DNA of 36,329 nt from Acidimicrobiia bacterium (GTDB lineage Bacteria; Actinomycetota; Acidimicrobiia; IMCC26256; JAENVU01): assembly GCA_025361725.1 (NCBI GenBank), contig JANYJV010000046.1, forward strand, positions 1 to 36,329, given 5' to 3'. The notes under the pieces were generated by a model. The model saw nothing but the letters and a program-made list of their open reading frames with translations. It ran no database searches and had not been told where the DNA came from. Positions 8,119 to 15,671 of this stretch are shown in pieces. Each line of letters opens with the position of its first letter. The stretch's first letter is position 1. A program made the position numbers and the translations under genes.

Positions 8119-9189
8119 CTAAAAGATGAGGCGCGTGATGCGCTTGAGCCAGAGGGCGCCGGCGACCATGAGGCCGGCCGCCGCGATGAGCATTCCGATC
8201 CCCAGTGAGTTTCCGGTCAGTTCGCCGACGTACTCGGGATTCAGCACGGTGACCACACCGAACATCGCGATTGGTAGGAGGATCAGGATCAGGGCGGAGA
8301 AGCGACCTTCCGCGCTCAGAGCCTGGATCTGACGCCGGATCCGGTTGCGGTCCCGAATCGTCGAGTACACGTTGTCGAGTACTTCGGCGAGGTCCCCGCC
8401 GACCTCGCGGTGGATCTCGATCGCCTGCACGACCCAACGAAAGTCTTCGCTGTCGACCCGATCGGCCAGCGCAGCCATCGCGTCGGTGAGATCGCGGCCG
8501 AGCCGCGTTTCCACCACGAGTCGATGGAACTCTTCCGAGGTCGGCGACTCGCTCTCGCGCGCGACTGCATCGAGAGCCTGCATGATGCCGAAACCGGCCC
8601 GCAGGCTCCCACCCATGAGGGGCAGCGTCTGCTCGAGTTGGTCGGCAAACTTCGCCGACCGTCGTTGGGCGAGCATCGTCAACCCCATCCGGCAGAAGAC
8701 CGGCACGAGTGCAGCCGCCACGATGGCGACGATCAGGTTCGTGAGCAAGAGCGCGCCGACGAACACCGAAAACAGCGCAGTGGTGGCGACCACGACGAAC
8801 TCGCTCGGCCGGATCGCGATGCCCGCGCGTTCGAGGGCTGCATTGAGCTTGGTCCCCCGCTCGTTCCGCACGAGGGAGCGCTCGGCCAAGCCCGTCGCCT
8901 GCTTACTCAAGGACGTCAGCGTGGTTCCGCTGCGCACCCCCTTGAATGACGCCCCCGCGAGCTGGCTCGCGGCTCGGCGCGGCGCCAATGCCATCGCGAT
9001 ACCGGCAACCAGACCCAAGAAGAGCAGGGTGATTCCGATCCACAGTGCAGTTTCGCTCTGAATCCAGCCCGGTTTCGCCGCAACGCGGAGCGATTGCGTG
9101 GTATTCGAGGTCGCGCCCGCCGGCCCACCGGCCACGAAGACCATCGCGAGACCTACCACCGCTGCCGAAACCAGCCGTCGCGCGTTCAT
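8119..9189 (-). CDS. tadB: TadB, type II secretion F-domain membrane protein
   Basis: A 356-residue platform protein of the Tad pilus. It starts with a signal-like hydrophobic stretch (VVGLAMVFVAGGPAGA) and a second membrane segment (ALWIGITLLFLGLVAGIAMAL). Central membrane segments and the T2SF domain follow, with QLEQTLPLMGGSLRAGFGIMQAL and EIHREVGGDLAEVLDNV, and then two C-terminal membrane helices. The start overlaps the tadA stop by the ATGA four-base arrangement, showing translational coupling. The extra N-terminal export-like segment makes it somewhat longer than many TadB proteins. Confidence 0.94.
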   Translation of the reverse strand: MNARRLVSAAVVGLAMVFVAGGPAGATSNTTQSLRVAAKPGWIQSETALWIGITLLFLGLVAGIAMALAPRRAASQLAGASFKGVRSGTTLTSLSKQATGLAERSLVRNERGTKLNAALERAGIAIRPSEFVVVATTALFSVFVGALLLTNLIVAIVAAALVPVFCRMGLTMLAQRRSAKFADQLEQTLPLMGGSLRAGFGIMQALDAVARESESPTSEEFHRLVVETRLGRDLTDAMAALADRVDSEDFRWVVQAIEIHREVGGDLAEVLDNVYSTIRDRNRIRRQIQALSAEGRFSALILILLPIAMFGVVTVLNPEYVGELTGNSLGIGMLIAAAGLMVAGALWLKRITRLIF

Positions 9190-10607
9190 CGCCGGACCTT
9201 GCCGCTACCCACGACGATCGCCATGTCCGGTGCGCCGAAGAGGTGGCCAGGAACCGCGATGCCGTTTTGCTCCAACGTGTCGGAGAACTGTGGGCGGAGG
9301 CCGGTCGGCTGGGGAGACCCGACGAAGAAGCCGTCGGCGTCGATGCCGGCCGAATAGTCGAACTTATAGAGGTCCGCCAGGGTCACAACCTCACCTTCCA
9401 TCCCGCAGACCTCGGTGACCTGGGTGACCCGGCGGGTGCCGTCCCGCATCCGGGTGAGGTGGATGATCACATCGACCGCGGACGCAACCTGCTCGCGGAT
9501 CGCGCGCACAGGAAGATCCATGCCCGCCATGAGCACCATCGTCTCGATACGAGCAAGCGCGTCACGTGGGGAGTTGCAGTGCAACGTGGTGAGCGAGCCG
9601 TCGTGGCCGGTGTTCATGGCCTGGAGCATGTCGAGGGCCTCGCCGCCACGCACCTCGCCCACGACGATCCGGTCCGGGCGCATGCGCAGCGCGTTCCGTA
9701 CCAGGTCACGGGTCGTGATCTCACCCTTGCCCTCGATGTTGGCCGGACGACTCTCCAGCCGCACGACGTGGCGTTGGGTCAACTTGAGCTCGACTGCATC
9801 CTCAATCGTCACCACCCGTTCGGTTTCGGGGATGAAACTGGAGACGACGTTGAGGAGTGAGGTCTTGCCGGTGCCGGTTCCCCCGGTGATGAGGATGTTG
9901 AGCTTGCCTCGCACGCACGCGTCGATCAGCTCGATCATCTCGGGGGTCAGCGTGCGGAACTCGACGAGATCGTCGGGCGTGAACGCGTAGTGCGAGAACT
10001 TGCGGATGGTGAGGATCGGGCCGTCCACTGCGAGCGGCGGGATGATCGCGTTGACTCGGGATCCGTCGGCCAGACGAGCGTCGACCATCGGGGAGGACTC
10101 ATCGATACGGCGGCCCACCTTGGAGACGATGCGTTCGATGACCTGCCGCAGGTGGTCCTCGGACAAGTACCGCGAGTCCGTGAGCGTGAGTTGGCCGGCC
10201 CGCTCGATGTAGATCCCGTCGCACGCGTTGACCATCACCTCGGTGACGGTCGGGTCGGCCAGGTACCGCTCGATCGCACCGAGACCGAGGACGTCGTCGG
10301 TGACTTCCGAGACCACTCTCGCCCGCTCGGCGGCCGAGAGTGGAATCTGCTCCGCTTCGATGACCCGGCTGATCTCCTGTACCACCAGTGCGTCGAGCTG
10401 CTGCTCCGACAACGACGAGTCGTAGAGGCGTTGGCCCATGCGCGCGTACAGGGCGTCCTGCGCGCGCCGCTTCAGGGCTGCAAACGGGTCGACCACCAGC
10501 GGTGCGGATTCATGGTGCTCGAACTCTTGGCGCGAGTGCGGAATCGCCATCTCGTCGTCAGTGAGTGCATGGTCCTGCGCGGCCTTGAGCCGGTCCGAGA
10601 GCTTCAT
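9186..10607 (-). CDS. tadA: TadA/CpaF pilus assembly ATPase
   Basis: A 473-residue cytosolic secretion ATPase that powers Flp pilus assembly. Motifs: a CpaF-type N-terminal domain (DDVLGLGAIERYLADPTVTE), Walker A TGGTGTGKTS near residue 265, an Asp box (TIEDAVELKL), Walker B (MRPDRIVVGEVRGGEA) and a His box (GHDGSLTTLHCNSP). The ATG at 10607 overlaps the tadZ stop in an ATGA and has GGAAGG seven bases upstream, so it is preferred over an in-frame ATG five codons earlier. It is overlapped in the same way by tadB downstream. Confidence 0.96.
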   Translation of the reverse strand: MKLSDRLKAAQDHALTDDEMAIPHSRQEFEHHESAPLVVDPFAALKRRAQDALYARMGQRLYDSSLSEQQLDALVVQEISRVIEAEQIPLSAAERARVVSEVTDDVLGLGAIERYLADPTVTEVMVNACDGIYIERAGQLTLTDSRYLSEDHLRQVIERIVSKVGRRIDESSPMVDARLADGSRVNAIIPPLAVDGPILTIRKFSHYAFTPDDLVEFRTLTPEMIELIDACVRGKLNILITGGTGTGKTSLLNVVSSFIPETERVVTIEDAVELKLTQRHVVRLESRPANIEGKGEITTRDLVRNALRMRPDRIVVGEVRGGEALDMLQAMNTGHDGSLTTLHCNSPRDALARIETMVLMAGMDLPVRAIREQVASAVDVIIHLTRMRDGTRRVTQVTEVCGMEGEVVTLADLYKFDYSAGIDADGFFVGSPQPTGLRPQFSDTLEQNGIAVPGHLFGAPDMAIVVGSGKVRR

Positions 10608-11809
10608 CGGGTTTCCTTCCATCGGCGGAGCCGGCTCGCGGCCGGGCCATCGGAGTTGATCGGGGCTTCGCCGGCGAGCCGATTGACCAGCTCGCCGAGG
10701 GAACGACTCACGGGCGACTTCTGGGCTCCCTCGAGGAGGGGGATGCCCTGGTTCATGGAGAGCGGGACCGCGCGAGAACTCGGGATCGACACGCTGATGG
10801 CGAGTCCGACGGTGCCCTCGATGTCGTCAGCCGACAGGCCGACCCGCGCGTCCGCCCGGTTCAGCACCAGATGCCGGCGCTGGGTGGTCAGCCCGAGCAG
10901 GTCGAAGGCATCGACCTCTTTGCGGACCGCTCGCGCGCTGGCGACATCCGTGCCGGCGACGAGCACGATGTCCGAGGCGTACTCCATCGCTGCCAGCGTG
11001 TGCTCGTCGAGACCGGCTCCGGTGTCGACGATGACGAACCGGAACAAACCCTGGAGGAGTTCCAGGATCCGTGAGACGTCGTCCGTGCCGATGAGATCCG
11101 CGTCCGCCGGGGACTCCGGTGCACACAGCACGTACACGCCGCTCGGATGCCCGGTCAGGAACGCCTTGAGCGTCGTCGCGTCGAGGGCATCGCCGGCGCG
11201 CACGGCATCGGCAATCGTGTGTTCCGGCGCGAGCCGCAGCGCATTGCCCACGTCCCCGAACTGCACGTCGAGATCGATGATCACCGTCTCTCCCGGGGCC
11301 GCGGTCGCGAGACCGACGGCAAGGTTCGACGAAATTGCGGTCTTGCCCGCGCCGCCCTTCGGCGAGACCACTGCGATCGTACGGCGGGTCTCGGTCTTCA
11401 CCGATGCCGAGGAACGCACCTGACGACGAGCTGCGGTATCAATGGCGGCGTCGAACGCGGCGCGCACGTCCGCGAGTTCAGCCGCCGGGTCGACGATGTC
11501 CCGCACCCCAACCCGCAATGCCATCCGGTAGAGCTCCGGAGTGGGCTCGGCAACCAGCAGTACGCAGAGCTCGGGGGACACCCGATCCAGAGCGGCCGCA
11601 GCATGGAGGGCCGCCTCCGAGTCGAGGCCGGGGCCGATGGCAACGACTCGAGCACCGTGGTCCTCGATTGCTCGCAGCATTGCCGAGTTCCCGGCGGCGA
11701 GATCCGCCGGTCCCCAGGACTTCAGCTCGCCATTGAGGGTGTGCTCGAACGATTCCCGAACGCGGTCCTCCCACGAGGAGTCGTTCGTGGCCAGGAGGAG
11801 TCGGCTCAT
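10604..11809 (-). CDS. tadZ: TadZ/CpaE pilus localisation ATPase (MinD/ParA-like)
   Basis: A 401-residue protein with an N-terminal atypical receiver-like domain (residues about 1-125) and a C-terminal ParA/MinD ATPase domain. The deviant Walker A is SPKGGAGKTAISSN near residue 150, followed by VIIDLDVQFGDVGNAL and FVIVDTGAGLDEHTL. TadZ/CpaE proteins place the Tad apparatus at the correct cell site. The ATG overlaps the rcpC stop by four bases (ATGA), and its own stop overlaps tadA the same way. Confidence 0.93.
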   Translation of the reverse strand: MSRLLLATNDSSWEDRVRESFEHTLNGELKSWGPADLAAGNSAMLRAIEDHGARVVAIGPGLDSEAALHAAAALDRVSPELCVLLVAEPTPELYRMALRVGVRDIVDPAAELADVRAAFDAAIDTAARRQVRSSASVKTETRRTIAVVSPKGGAGKTAISSNLAVGLATAAPGETVIIDLDVQFGDVGNALRLAPEHTIADAVRAGDALDATTLKAFLTGHPSGVYVLCAPESPADADLIGTDDVSRILELLQGLFRFVIVDTGAGLDEHTLAAMEYASDIVLVAGTDVASARAVRKEVDAFDLLGLTTQRRHLVLNRADARVGLSADDIEGTVGLAISVSIPSSRAVPLSMNQGIPLLEGAQKSPVSRSLGELVNRLAGEAPINSDGPAASRLRRWKETR

Positions 11810-12618
11810 CGGTTGACCGTGCCGCGAGTCTCGACTGCCGTCGGAGCGTCGCTCGCGTCGGACGGCTCGATGGAGAGCCAGACCTTGCCGAACTCCTGGG
11901 TGAAGACGAGTCGCTCGGTGGACGGACCGTCGAGAGCGAGCGTGACCAGCAACTGACTCGTCGGGGCCTGCCCGGGCTTGGCCGTGTCCGCAGTCTTGGC
12001 GGCGCTGGTGTTCTCGGTGTTGTTGACGTTGCCCGTCAACTGCACGTTGATCACCAATGCCTTGTGCAAGATGATGTGCGTCGCGCTCGGCGTCTTACCG
12101 TTGGGCTGGATCTGGAGTCCGTCGACCGTGATCGGCGCTTGGTTGTTCATGTCGAACGCGTCGAAGGACGCGATCACCGCGACGCGCGCGCCGGGCGTGA
12201 GGACACCGCCGATGACCCGCTGCGGGTCCAGTGCCACCGTGGTACGGAGGAGTCCGGGTGGCACCTGAACATCGGCACCGGTGGCCGAGAAGTTGCTCTT
12301 GTCGACGAAGCGGCTGGCGATGACCTGCTCACCGGCCACGAGGGTGGTGCCCGCGACCTTCTTGCCCAAGCTCTTGACGTTCGTCACCGCACCATCGGCC
12401 ATCACCTTGCGGCTGATGGATTCGAGGGCGACGCTGGCGCCGAGGTCCTTCGCCGCAGTGCCGGCCGGCACGGTGGTCTTGACCGTGAGCACCTTGACGA
12501 TCTTCTCGCCCGCCTGTGCGCGATCATCCGCGCCCCTGACGTACGTGACGATCGCGAGGGTGCCGACCAGTGCCAGGGCCACCGATGTGATGAGTCCTGT
12601 GATCCTTCGAGTGTCCAC
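11806..12618 (-). CDS. cpaB: RcpC/CpaB-type pilus assembly protein (SAF domain)
   Basis: A 270-residue protein with one N-terminal membrane anchor (ITGLITSVALALVGTLAIVTYV). A SAF-like domain follows, with KTTVPAGTAAKDLGA, VAGEQVIASRFVDKS and the conserved VALDPQRVIGGVLTPGARVAVIAS stretch typical of CpaB/RcpC. It starts with GTG at 12618, with AAAGG eight bases upstream. In diderms RcpC works with the secretin; no secretin gene is present here, which fits a single-membrane organism where CpaB may act in the cell wall. It overlaps tadZ by four bases. Confidence 0.92.
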   Translation of the reverse strand: MDTRRITGLITSVALALVGTLAIVTYVRGADDRAQAGEKIVKVLTVKTTVPAGTAAKDLGASVALESISRKVMADGAVTNVKSLGKKVAGTTLVAGEQVIASRFVDKSNFSATGADVQVPPGLLRTTVALDPQRVIGGVLTPGARVAVIASFDAFDMNNQAPITVDGLQIQPNGKTPSATHIILHKALVINVQLTGNVNNTENTSAAKTADTAKPGQAPTSQLLVTLALDGPSTERLVFTQEFGKVWLSIEPSDASDAPTAVETRGTVNR

Positions 12619-12644
12619 AGTTGCAACCTTTCATGCGTCCGGCC

Positions 12645-13631
12645 CTAACAGGCGCGGGAATCGGTGGTGTTGGGTGTGAGGGTGTTGACGTCGCAGATGC
12701 GAATCGCGTGCACACCGGTGTTGATGCCGGTCGTTACGCAACAGGTGCCGGAGATGACACCCCGGGTGAAGACGAGGTCCAGGTATCGAGCCGCCTGCGC
12801 GCCAGTCGTGTTGGAGTCGACCAACTTCACGAGAACGAACGCCACGATGTGGAACTGAGCGTTCGAGCCGTTGCCGACGGCGGTGTCGAAGACCGGCAAC
12901 GCGAACGCCTGGCCGCTGCTTTGGAGATAGGCGAGTTCGCTGTCGAGACTGTTCGAGAATGCACCGGTGTCACCGGGCACGTTCTGCCCGACCTCGACCA
13001 CCCCCGGGTAGCCGTTGCGCGTCCAGTTCTTGGTGTCGGTGTTCGAATTCGATCCGCCGTCGAAGTCCATGATTCCCCAGTTGCCCGGGACGCTCGCGCC
13101 ACACGCGCTCGGCTGCGACTTGCCGTAGGTGATACGGATTGTTCCCGAATCACCGACCGGACCCGAAGGGAGGTTGAGCCACTGCGCCAACTGGAGGTTC
13201 GCTGCGAGGCACAGACCGAAGGGCCGGAGGTTGGCGGCGCTGGTTGGAACGCCCCACTCGGCGGTGGTGATCGCGTGGATTTGCTTGGCGGAGGCGCCGA
13301 AGATTCCGGCGAAGCTGAAGTCAACCGAGCGTTCGGCGGCAACGGTGACATGGCCGGCGCTCGTCTCGACGCTCGGTACGCAGCTACTGACACTCGCGAG
13401 TGAGTCGTTCGCCGCTACGAACGATCCTGCCGCCGTCGAGCATCCGGCCTTTCCGAGCGCGTAGTCCTTGGCCGAGGCCAGTGCTGCACCGTCTGCGGCA
13501 GTCACGAGGCCCCGGCGCGCCTGCCACAGGTGCCCGCTGTCGATTGCGTAGGCGGCGAACCCGAAGATCACCACAGCACAGATCGCAACAAGGACCGCGA
13601 TCGCGCCCCGTTCGTCACGAGTTACTCGCAC
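12645..13631 (-). CDS. TadG-like pseudopilin/pilus-assembly protein
   Basis: A 328-residue secreted or anchored protein. Its N-terminus matches TadE/TadG-like proteins: RDERGAIAVLVAICAVVIFGFAAYAIDSGHLWQARRG followed by TAADGAALASA. The rest is a Cys-containing extracytoplasmic region rich in Ser, Asn and Gly. It contains seven or so cysteines, including a CC pair, suggesting disulfides. The GTG at 13631 is chosen because the conserved N-terminus begins there and it overlaps the tadE 3' end by ten bases. An upstream in-frame start would add an implausible His/Arg-rich leader. The large C-terminal region is not recognised, so it may be a minor, lineage-specific pilus tip or adhesion component. 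Confidence 0.85.
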   Translation of the reverse strand: MRVTRDERGAIAVLVAICAVVIFGFAAYAIDSGHLWQARRGLVTAADGAALASAKDYALGKAGCSTAAGSFVAANDSLASVSSCVPSVETSAGHVTVAAERSVDFSFAGIFGASAKQIHAITTAEWGVPTSAANLRPFGLCLAANLQLAQWLNLPSGPVGDSGTIRITYGKSQPSACGASVPGNWGIMDFDGGSNSNTDTKNWTRNGYPGVVEVGQNVPGDTGAFSNSLDSELAYLQSSGQAFALPVFDTAVGNGSNAQFHIVAFVLVKLVDSNTTGAQAARYLDLVFTRGVISGTCCVTTGINTGVHAIRICDVNTLTPNTTDSRAC

Positions 13632-14035
13632 TTGAACTCGCCCTTGCCCGTGAGGGTCACGGTCTGGTTGCCCCAGAGCGGGATGTCGAGATTGGTGTTG
13701 GCCGCCACGGTCACCGTGACGCGCGCGTCGGCCACCTTGAGATCGCACGGGTTCCCGCTACTGGGCGACACCGTGATGACGGGCGACTGCGTCGTGGGCA
13801 ACACACCGGACAGGGAAGAGATGACCGTGTCTTTGATGTCGGATTGGCTCGACTGCGGGAGCGCGGCGACACGTGCACCTTCGCGCGCGGCCGCCTGGAG
13901 ACCCTGGAGCCGGTTGAAGTAGATCGAGAATTGGATGATCCCGAAGACGAGCAGGATCAGGATCGGGAGGACGATGGCCATCTCGATGGCCGCGGCGCCG
14001 CGTTGGTCGCGGTGGCGGTGGAGGATCCGGTGCAT
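13622..14035 (-). CDS. tadE: TadE-like minor pseudopilin
   Basis: A 137-residue protein with the TadE signature DQRGAAAIEMAIVLPILILLVFGIIQF followed by GLQAAAREGARVAA. This is a prepilin-like leader and membrane helix with the conserved Glu. The C-terminal half is a small beta-rich domain with two cysteines. The ATG at 14035 has AGGAG nearby. It lies downstream of the pilin gene, separated by a strong hairpin, and overlaps the tadG-like gene. It is expected to be processed by a TadV-type peptidase, which is not encoded in the window. Confidence 0.93.
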   Translation of the reverse strand: MHRILHRHRDQRGAAAIEMAIVLPILILLVFGIIQFSIYFNRLQGLQAAAREGARVAALPQSSQSDIKDTVISSLSGVLPTTQSPVITVSPSSGNPCDLKVADARVTVTVAANTNLDIPLWGNQTVTLTGKGEFKCE

Positions 14036-14072
14036 CGTCGACTCCTGGATGGAAGGGGAGGAAGTGGGTGTC

Positions 14073-14107
14073 GATTCCGGCGCGCCGCGTCGCGGCGCGC
14101 CGGAATC
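14073..14107. repeat. Perfect 16-bp hairpin between flp and tadE
   Basis: GATTCCGGCGCGCCGC and its exact reverse complement with a three-base loop. It starts 13 bases after the pilin gene stop in transcript direction. There is no U-run on either side, so it is not a classical intrinsic terminator. It could attenuate read-through or protect the pilin mRNA from 3' decay, giving far more pilin than assembly proteins. Confidence 0.85.
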
Positions 14108-14119
14108 CCTCAGCTGTGG

Positions 14120-14308
14120 CTAGAACTTGCCGACGAGTTTTGTGAAAGCGCCTTGGACCTGGGTGCCGACGGTGCCGACAACGGCGAAGATGATGGCCGC
14201 GATGAGCGCGACCATGAGCCCGTACTCGACTGCGGTCGCACCGCGCTCGTCCGCCTCGATGTGCAGGTTCTGGATGCGGGTCCAGAGTGCGAGGATCGTG
14301 TCGCTCAT
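14120..14308 (-). CDS. flp: Flp/Fap major pilin
   Basis: A 62-residue type IVb (Flp) prepilin. The mature pilin start is marked by ERGATAVEYGLMVALIAAIIF: a Gly-(Ala/Thr) cleavage context followed by the Flp-specific Glu-Tyr pair and the hydrophobic assembly helix. The leader MSDTILALWTRIQNLHIEADERG would be cut by a TadV-type peptidase absent from the window. It has AAGGAGA about nine bases upstream. It is the first gene of the tad cluster and probably its most strongly expressed, with a 5' region of up to 300 bases upstream. Confidence 0.96.
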   Translation of the reverse strand: MSDTILALWTRIQNLHIEADERGATAVEYGLMVALIAAIIFAVVGTVGTQVQGAFTKLVGKF

Positions 14309-14459
14309 ATTTGTGTGTCTCCTTGTCGTGCGAGCGAGTGCCCGCGCTGGTTCGATGGGGACACACTGAACGAATTCATCGCGGTTGCCATCCTCAACTT
14401 TTGGGAACTGCCATCAGATGGGTCGGACGAATCAGCGACGGACTTGAGCCTCGCGTCGT

Positions 14460-14499
14460 TTCCGCTCATGCGACTGCGTCGCAGGCCGCTCAGGCCCCG
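14460..14499 (+). repeat. REP-like intergenic repeat, copy 1
   Basis: Starts TTCCGCTCATGCGACTGCG and includes the GCGAC-TGC-GTCGC mini-palindrome followed by AGGCCGCTCAGGCCCCG. The same element recurs at 22268-22315, 26111-26157 and 26202-26248, always outside genes and in the same orientation. Confidence 0.75.
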
Positions 14500-14555
14500 C
14501 TGGGCGGTCTCTCGGCTGGAACGCGCGGAGCCGTCGCCTCGCTTCGGTTTTCACT

Positions 14556-14609
14556 CCGACTTTCGCGCGCTTTGGGGGTCTCCTGACTCCCAAAGTGCAC
14601 TGAAGTCGG
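14556..14609 (-). terminator. Possible non-canonical terminator of glycerate kinase
   Basis: Outer stem CCGACTT/AAGTCGG, a seven-by-seven internal loop, then an 11-bp inner stem (CTTTGGGGGTC with GACTCCCAAAG, one G-T pair) with a TCCT loop. It begins two bases after the glycerate kinase stop. No U-run follows, so intrinsic termination is uncertain. Confidence 0.5.
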
Positions 14610-14611
14610 TC

Positions 14612-15640
14612 TTAGCGAGTGGCGCGGGCGATTTCGACGGCGGACTCCTCCACGAGCAGTGCAGCGCGGGCGAACGCCTCGCCGGCCTGCCAGACGCGGT
14701 CGGTGAGCGCGAGCGCGGTTACGGCACCCAACGCCGCGATCTCGTCACGCGCGTCGTCGGCGATCTGACCCGCGATCACGCCGCGATGCGCGACGCCGAT
14801 CGCGTCGGCGAGTTCGAGAACGCCGCCGACCACTTTTCCGTGGAAGCTCGTTCGATCCAACTTGCCTTCGCCGGTGATGACGAGGTCCACGGACTCGAGC
14901 ACGGCCTCGAGACCGACGACCTCGGCCACCGCGTCGAAGCCCGGCTCGATGGTGGCGCCGATCGCAAGCAACCCGCCCGCGAGTCCGCCGGCCGCGCCGG
15001 CGCCTTCGACGCCGGTGACGTCCACCCCGAGCCGGTCGCGGTACGCACCCGCCACCTGTTCGAGCCGCCGCGTCAGCAACCCCACCTGCGCCGGCGACGC
15101 GCCCTTCTGCGGACCAAACACCGTGGCGGCATCGAGGAACGCGGTGCGCACGTCACACGCCACGGTGACCGGGACCTGACCGAGTGACCAGTCGAGCGCT
15201 TGCACCGCGGCAAGACCACCGTCGGTGGTGGCACTCCCGCCCACACCCACGATCACGCGCTGCGCGCCGGCGCGGATCGCAATCGCAATCAGCTCACCGG
15301 TGCCACGGGTGCTCGCCACCAAGGGATCACGCCGCTCCGGCAAGACGAGCGTGCGCCCACTCGCCTTCGCCATCTCGATGATGGCGGTGCCGTCGCCGAG
15401 CATCGCCCAATCGGCGAGCACGGGATCACCGAGGGGCCCGGTGACCGTCGCGGTTCGCAGCGCCCCGCCACGCACCGCGCGGATGACGTCGAGGGTGCCT
15501 TCGCCGCCGTCGGCCAGCGGGAGCTCGACGACCGACTCGATCCCTGCGGACCGCAACCCGCGTGCCATCGCCGCGGCCGCCTCGGCCGCGGACAATGTGC
15601 CGCGAAACTTGTCAGGACAAGCGACTGCCGTGCCGATCAT
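14612..15640 (-). CDS. Glycerate kinase (GlxK/GarK family)
   Basis: A 342-residue kinase that phosphorylates D-glycerate with ATP. Landmarks are ACPDKFRGTLSAAEAAAAM at the N-terminus, PLADGGEGTLDVI, VGVGGSATTDGGLAAVQAL near residue 135, FGPQKGASPAQV, and ITGEGKLDRTSFHGKV. Members of this family usually make 2-phosphoglycerate; the position phosphorylated cannot be told here. Its product enters lower glycolysis, and via 3-phosphoglycerate could supply GpgS. It is divergent from the trehalose synthase gene with about 31 bases between starts, so the two promoters must be compact. A hairpin follows the stop. Confidence 0.95.
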   Translation of the reverse strand: MIGTAVACPDKFRGTLSAAEAAAAMARGLRSAGIESVVELPLADGGEGTLDVIRAVRGGALRTATVTGPLGDPVLADWAMLGDGTAIIEMAKASGRTLVLPERRDPLVASTRGTGELIAIAIRAGAQRVIVGVGGSATTDGGLAAVQALDWSLGQVPVTVACDVRTAFLDAATVFGPQKGASPAQVGLLTRRLEQVAGAYRDRLGVDVTGVEGAGAAGGLAGGLLAIGATIEPGFDAVAEVVGLEAVLESVDLVITGEGKLDRTSFHGKVVGGVLELADAIGVAHRGVIAGQIADDARDEIAALGAVTALALTDRVWQAGEAFARAALLVEESAVEIARATR

Positions 15641-15671
15641 GCCCAGTAGATTGGCTCAGCCCCCGTCCCCC

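Larger units (their letters stand above)
14309..14611. other. Intergenic region upstream of flp with repeat and nested hairpin
   Basis: No gene is supported here. The part near flp should hold its promoter, but I see no convincing -10 hexamer. It contains a REP-like repeat copy (14460-14499) and, just after the glycerate kinase stop, a nested hairpin (14556-14609). Confidence 0.6.

Noticed and set aside
7187..8437. A 416-codon open frame on the minus strand overlapping tadC/tadB
   Set aside because: It is in another frame of the same strand, with Arg/Gly-rich composition and no motifs; the tadB and tadC frames are well supported.
14073..14107. Intrinsic terminator between flp and tadE
   Set aside because: The stem is strong but no U-run follows on either strand, and downstream genes appear to lack another promoter; it is listed as a hairpin of uncertain role.
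13400..15187. A 595-codon open frame on the plus strand
   Set aside because: It lies antisense to tadG-like, tadE, flp and glycerate kinase, all with clear family motifs; its translation is Arg/Gly/Asp-rich low complexity typical of shadow frames in high-GC DNA.
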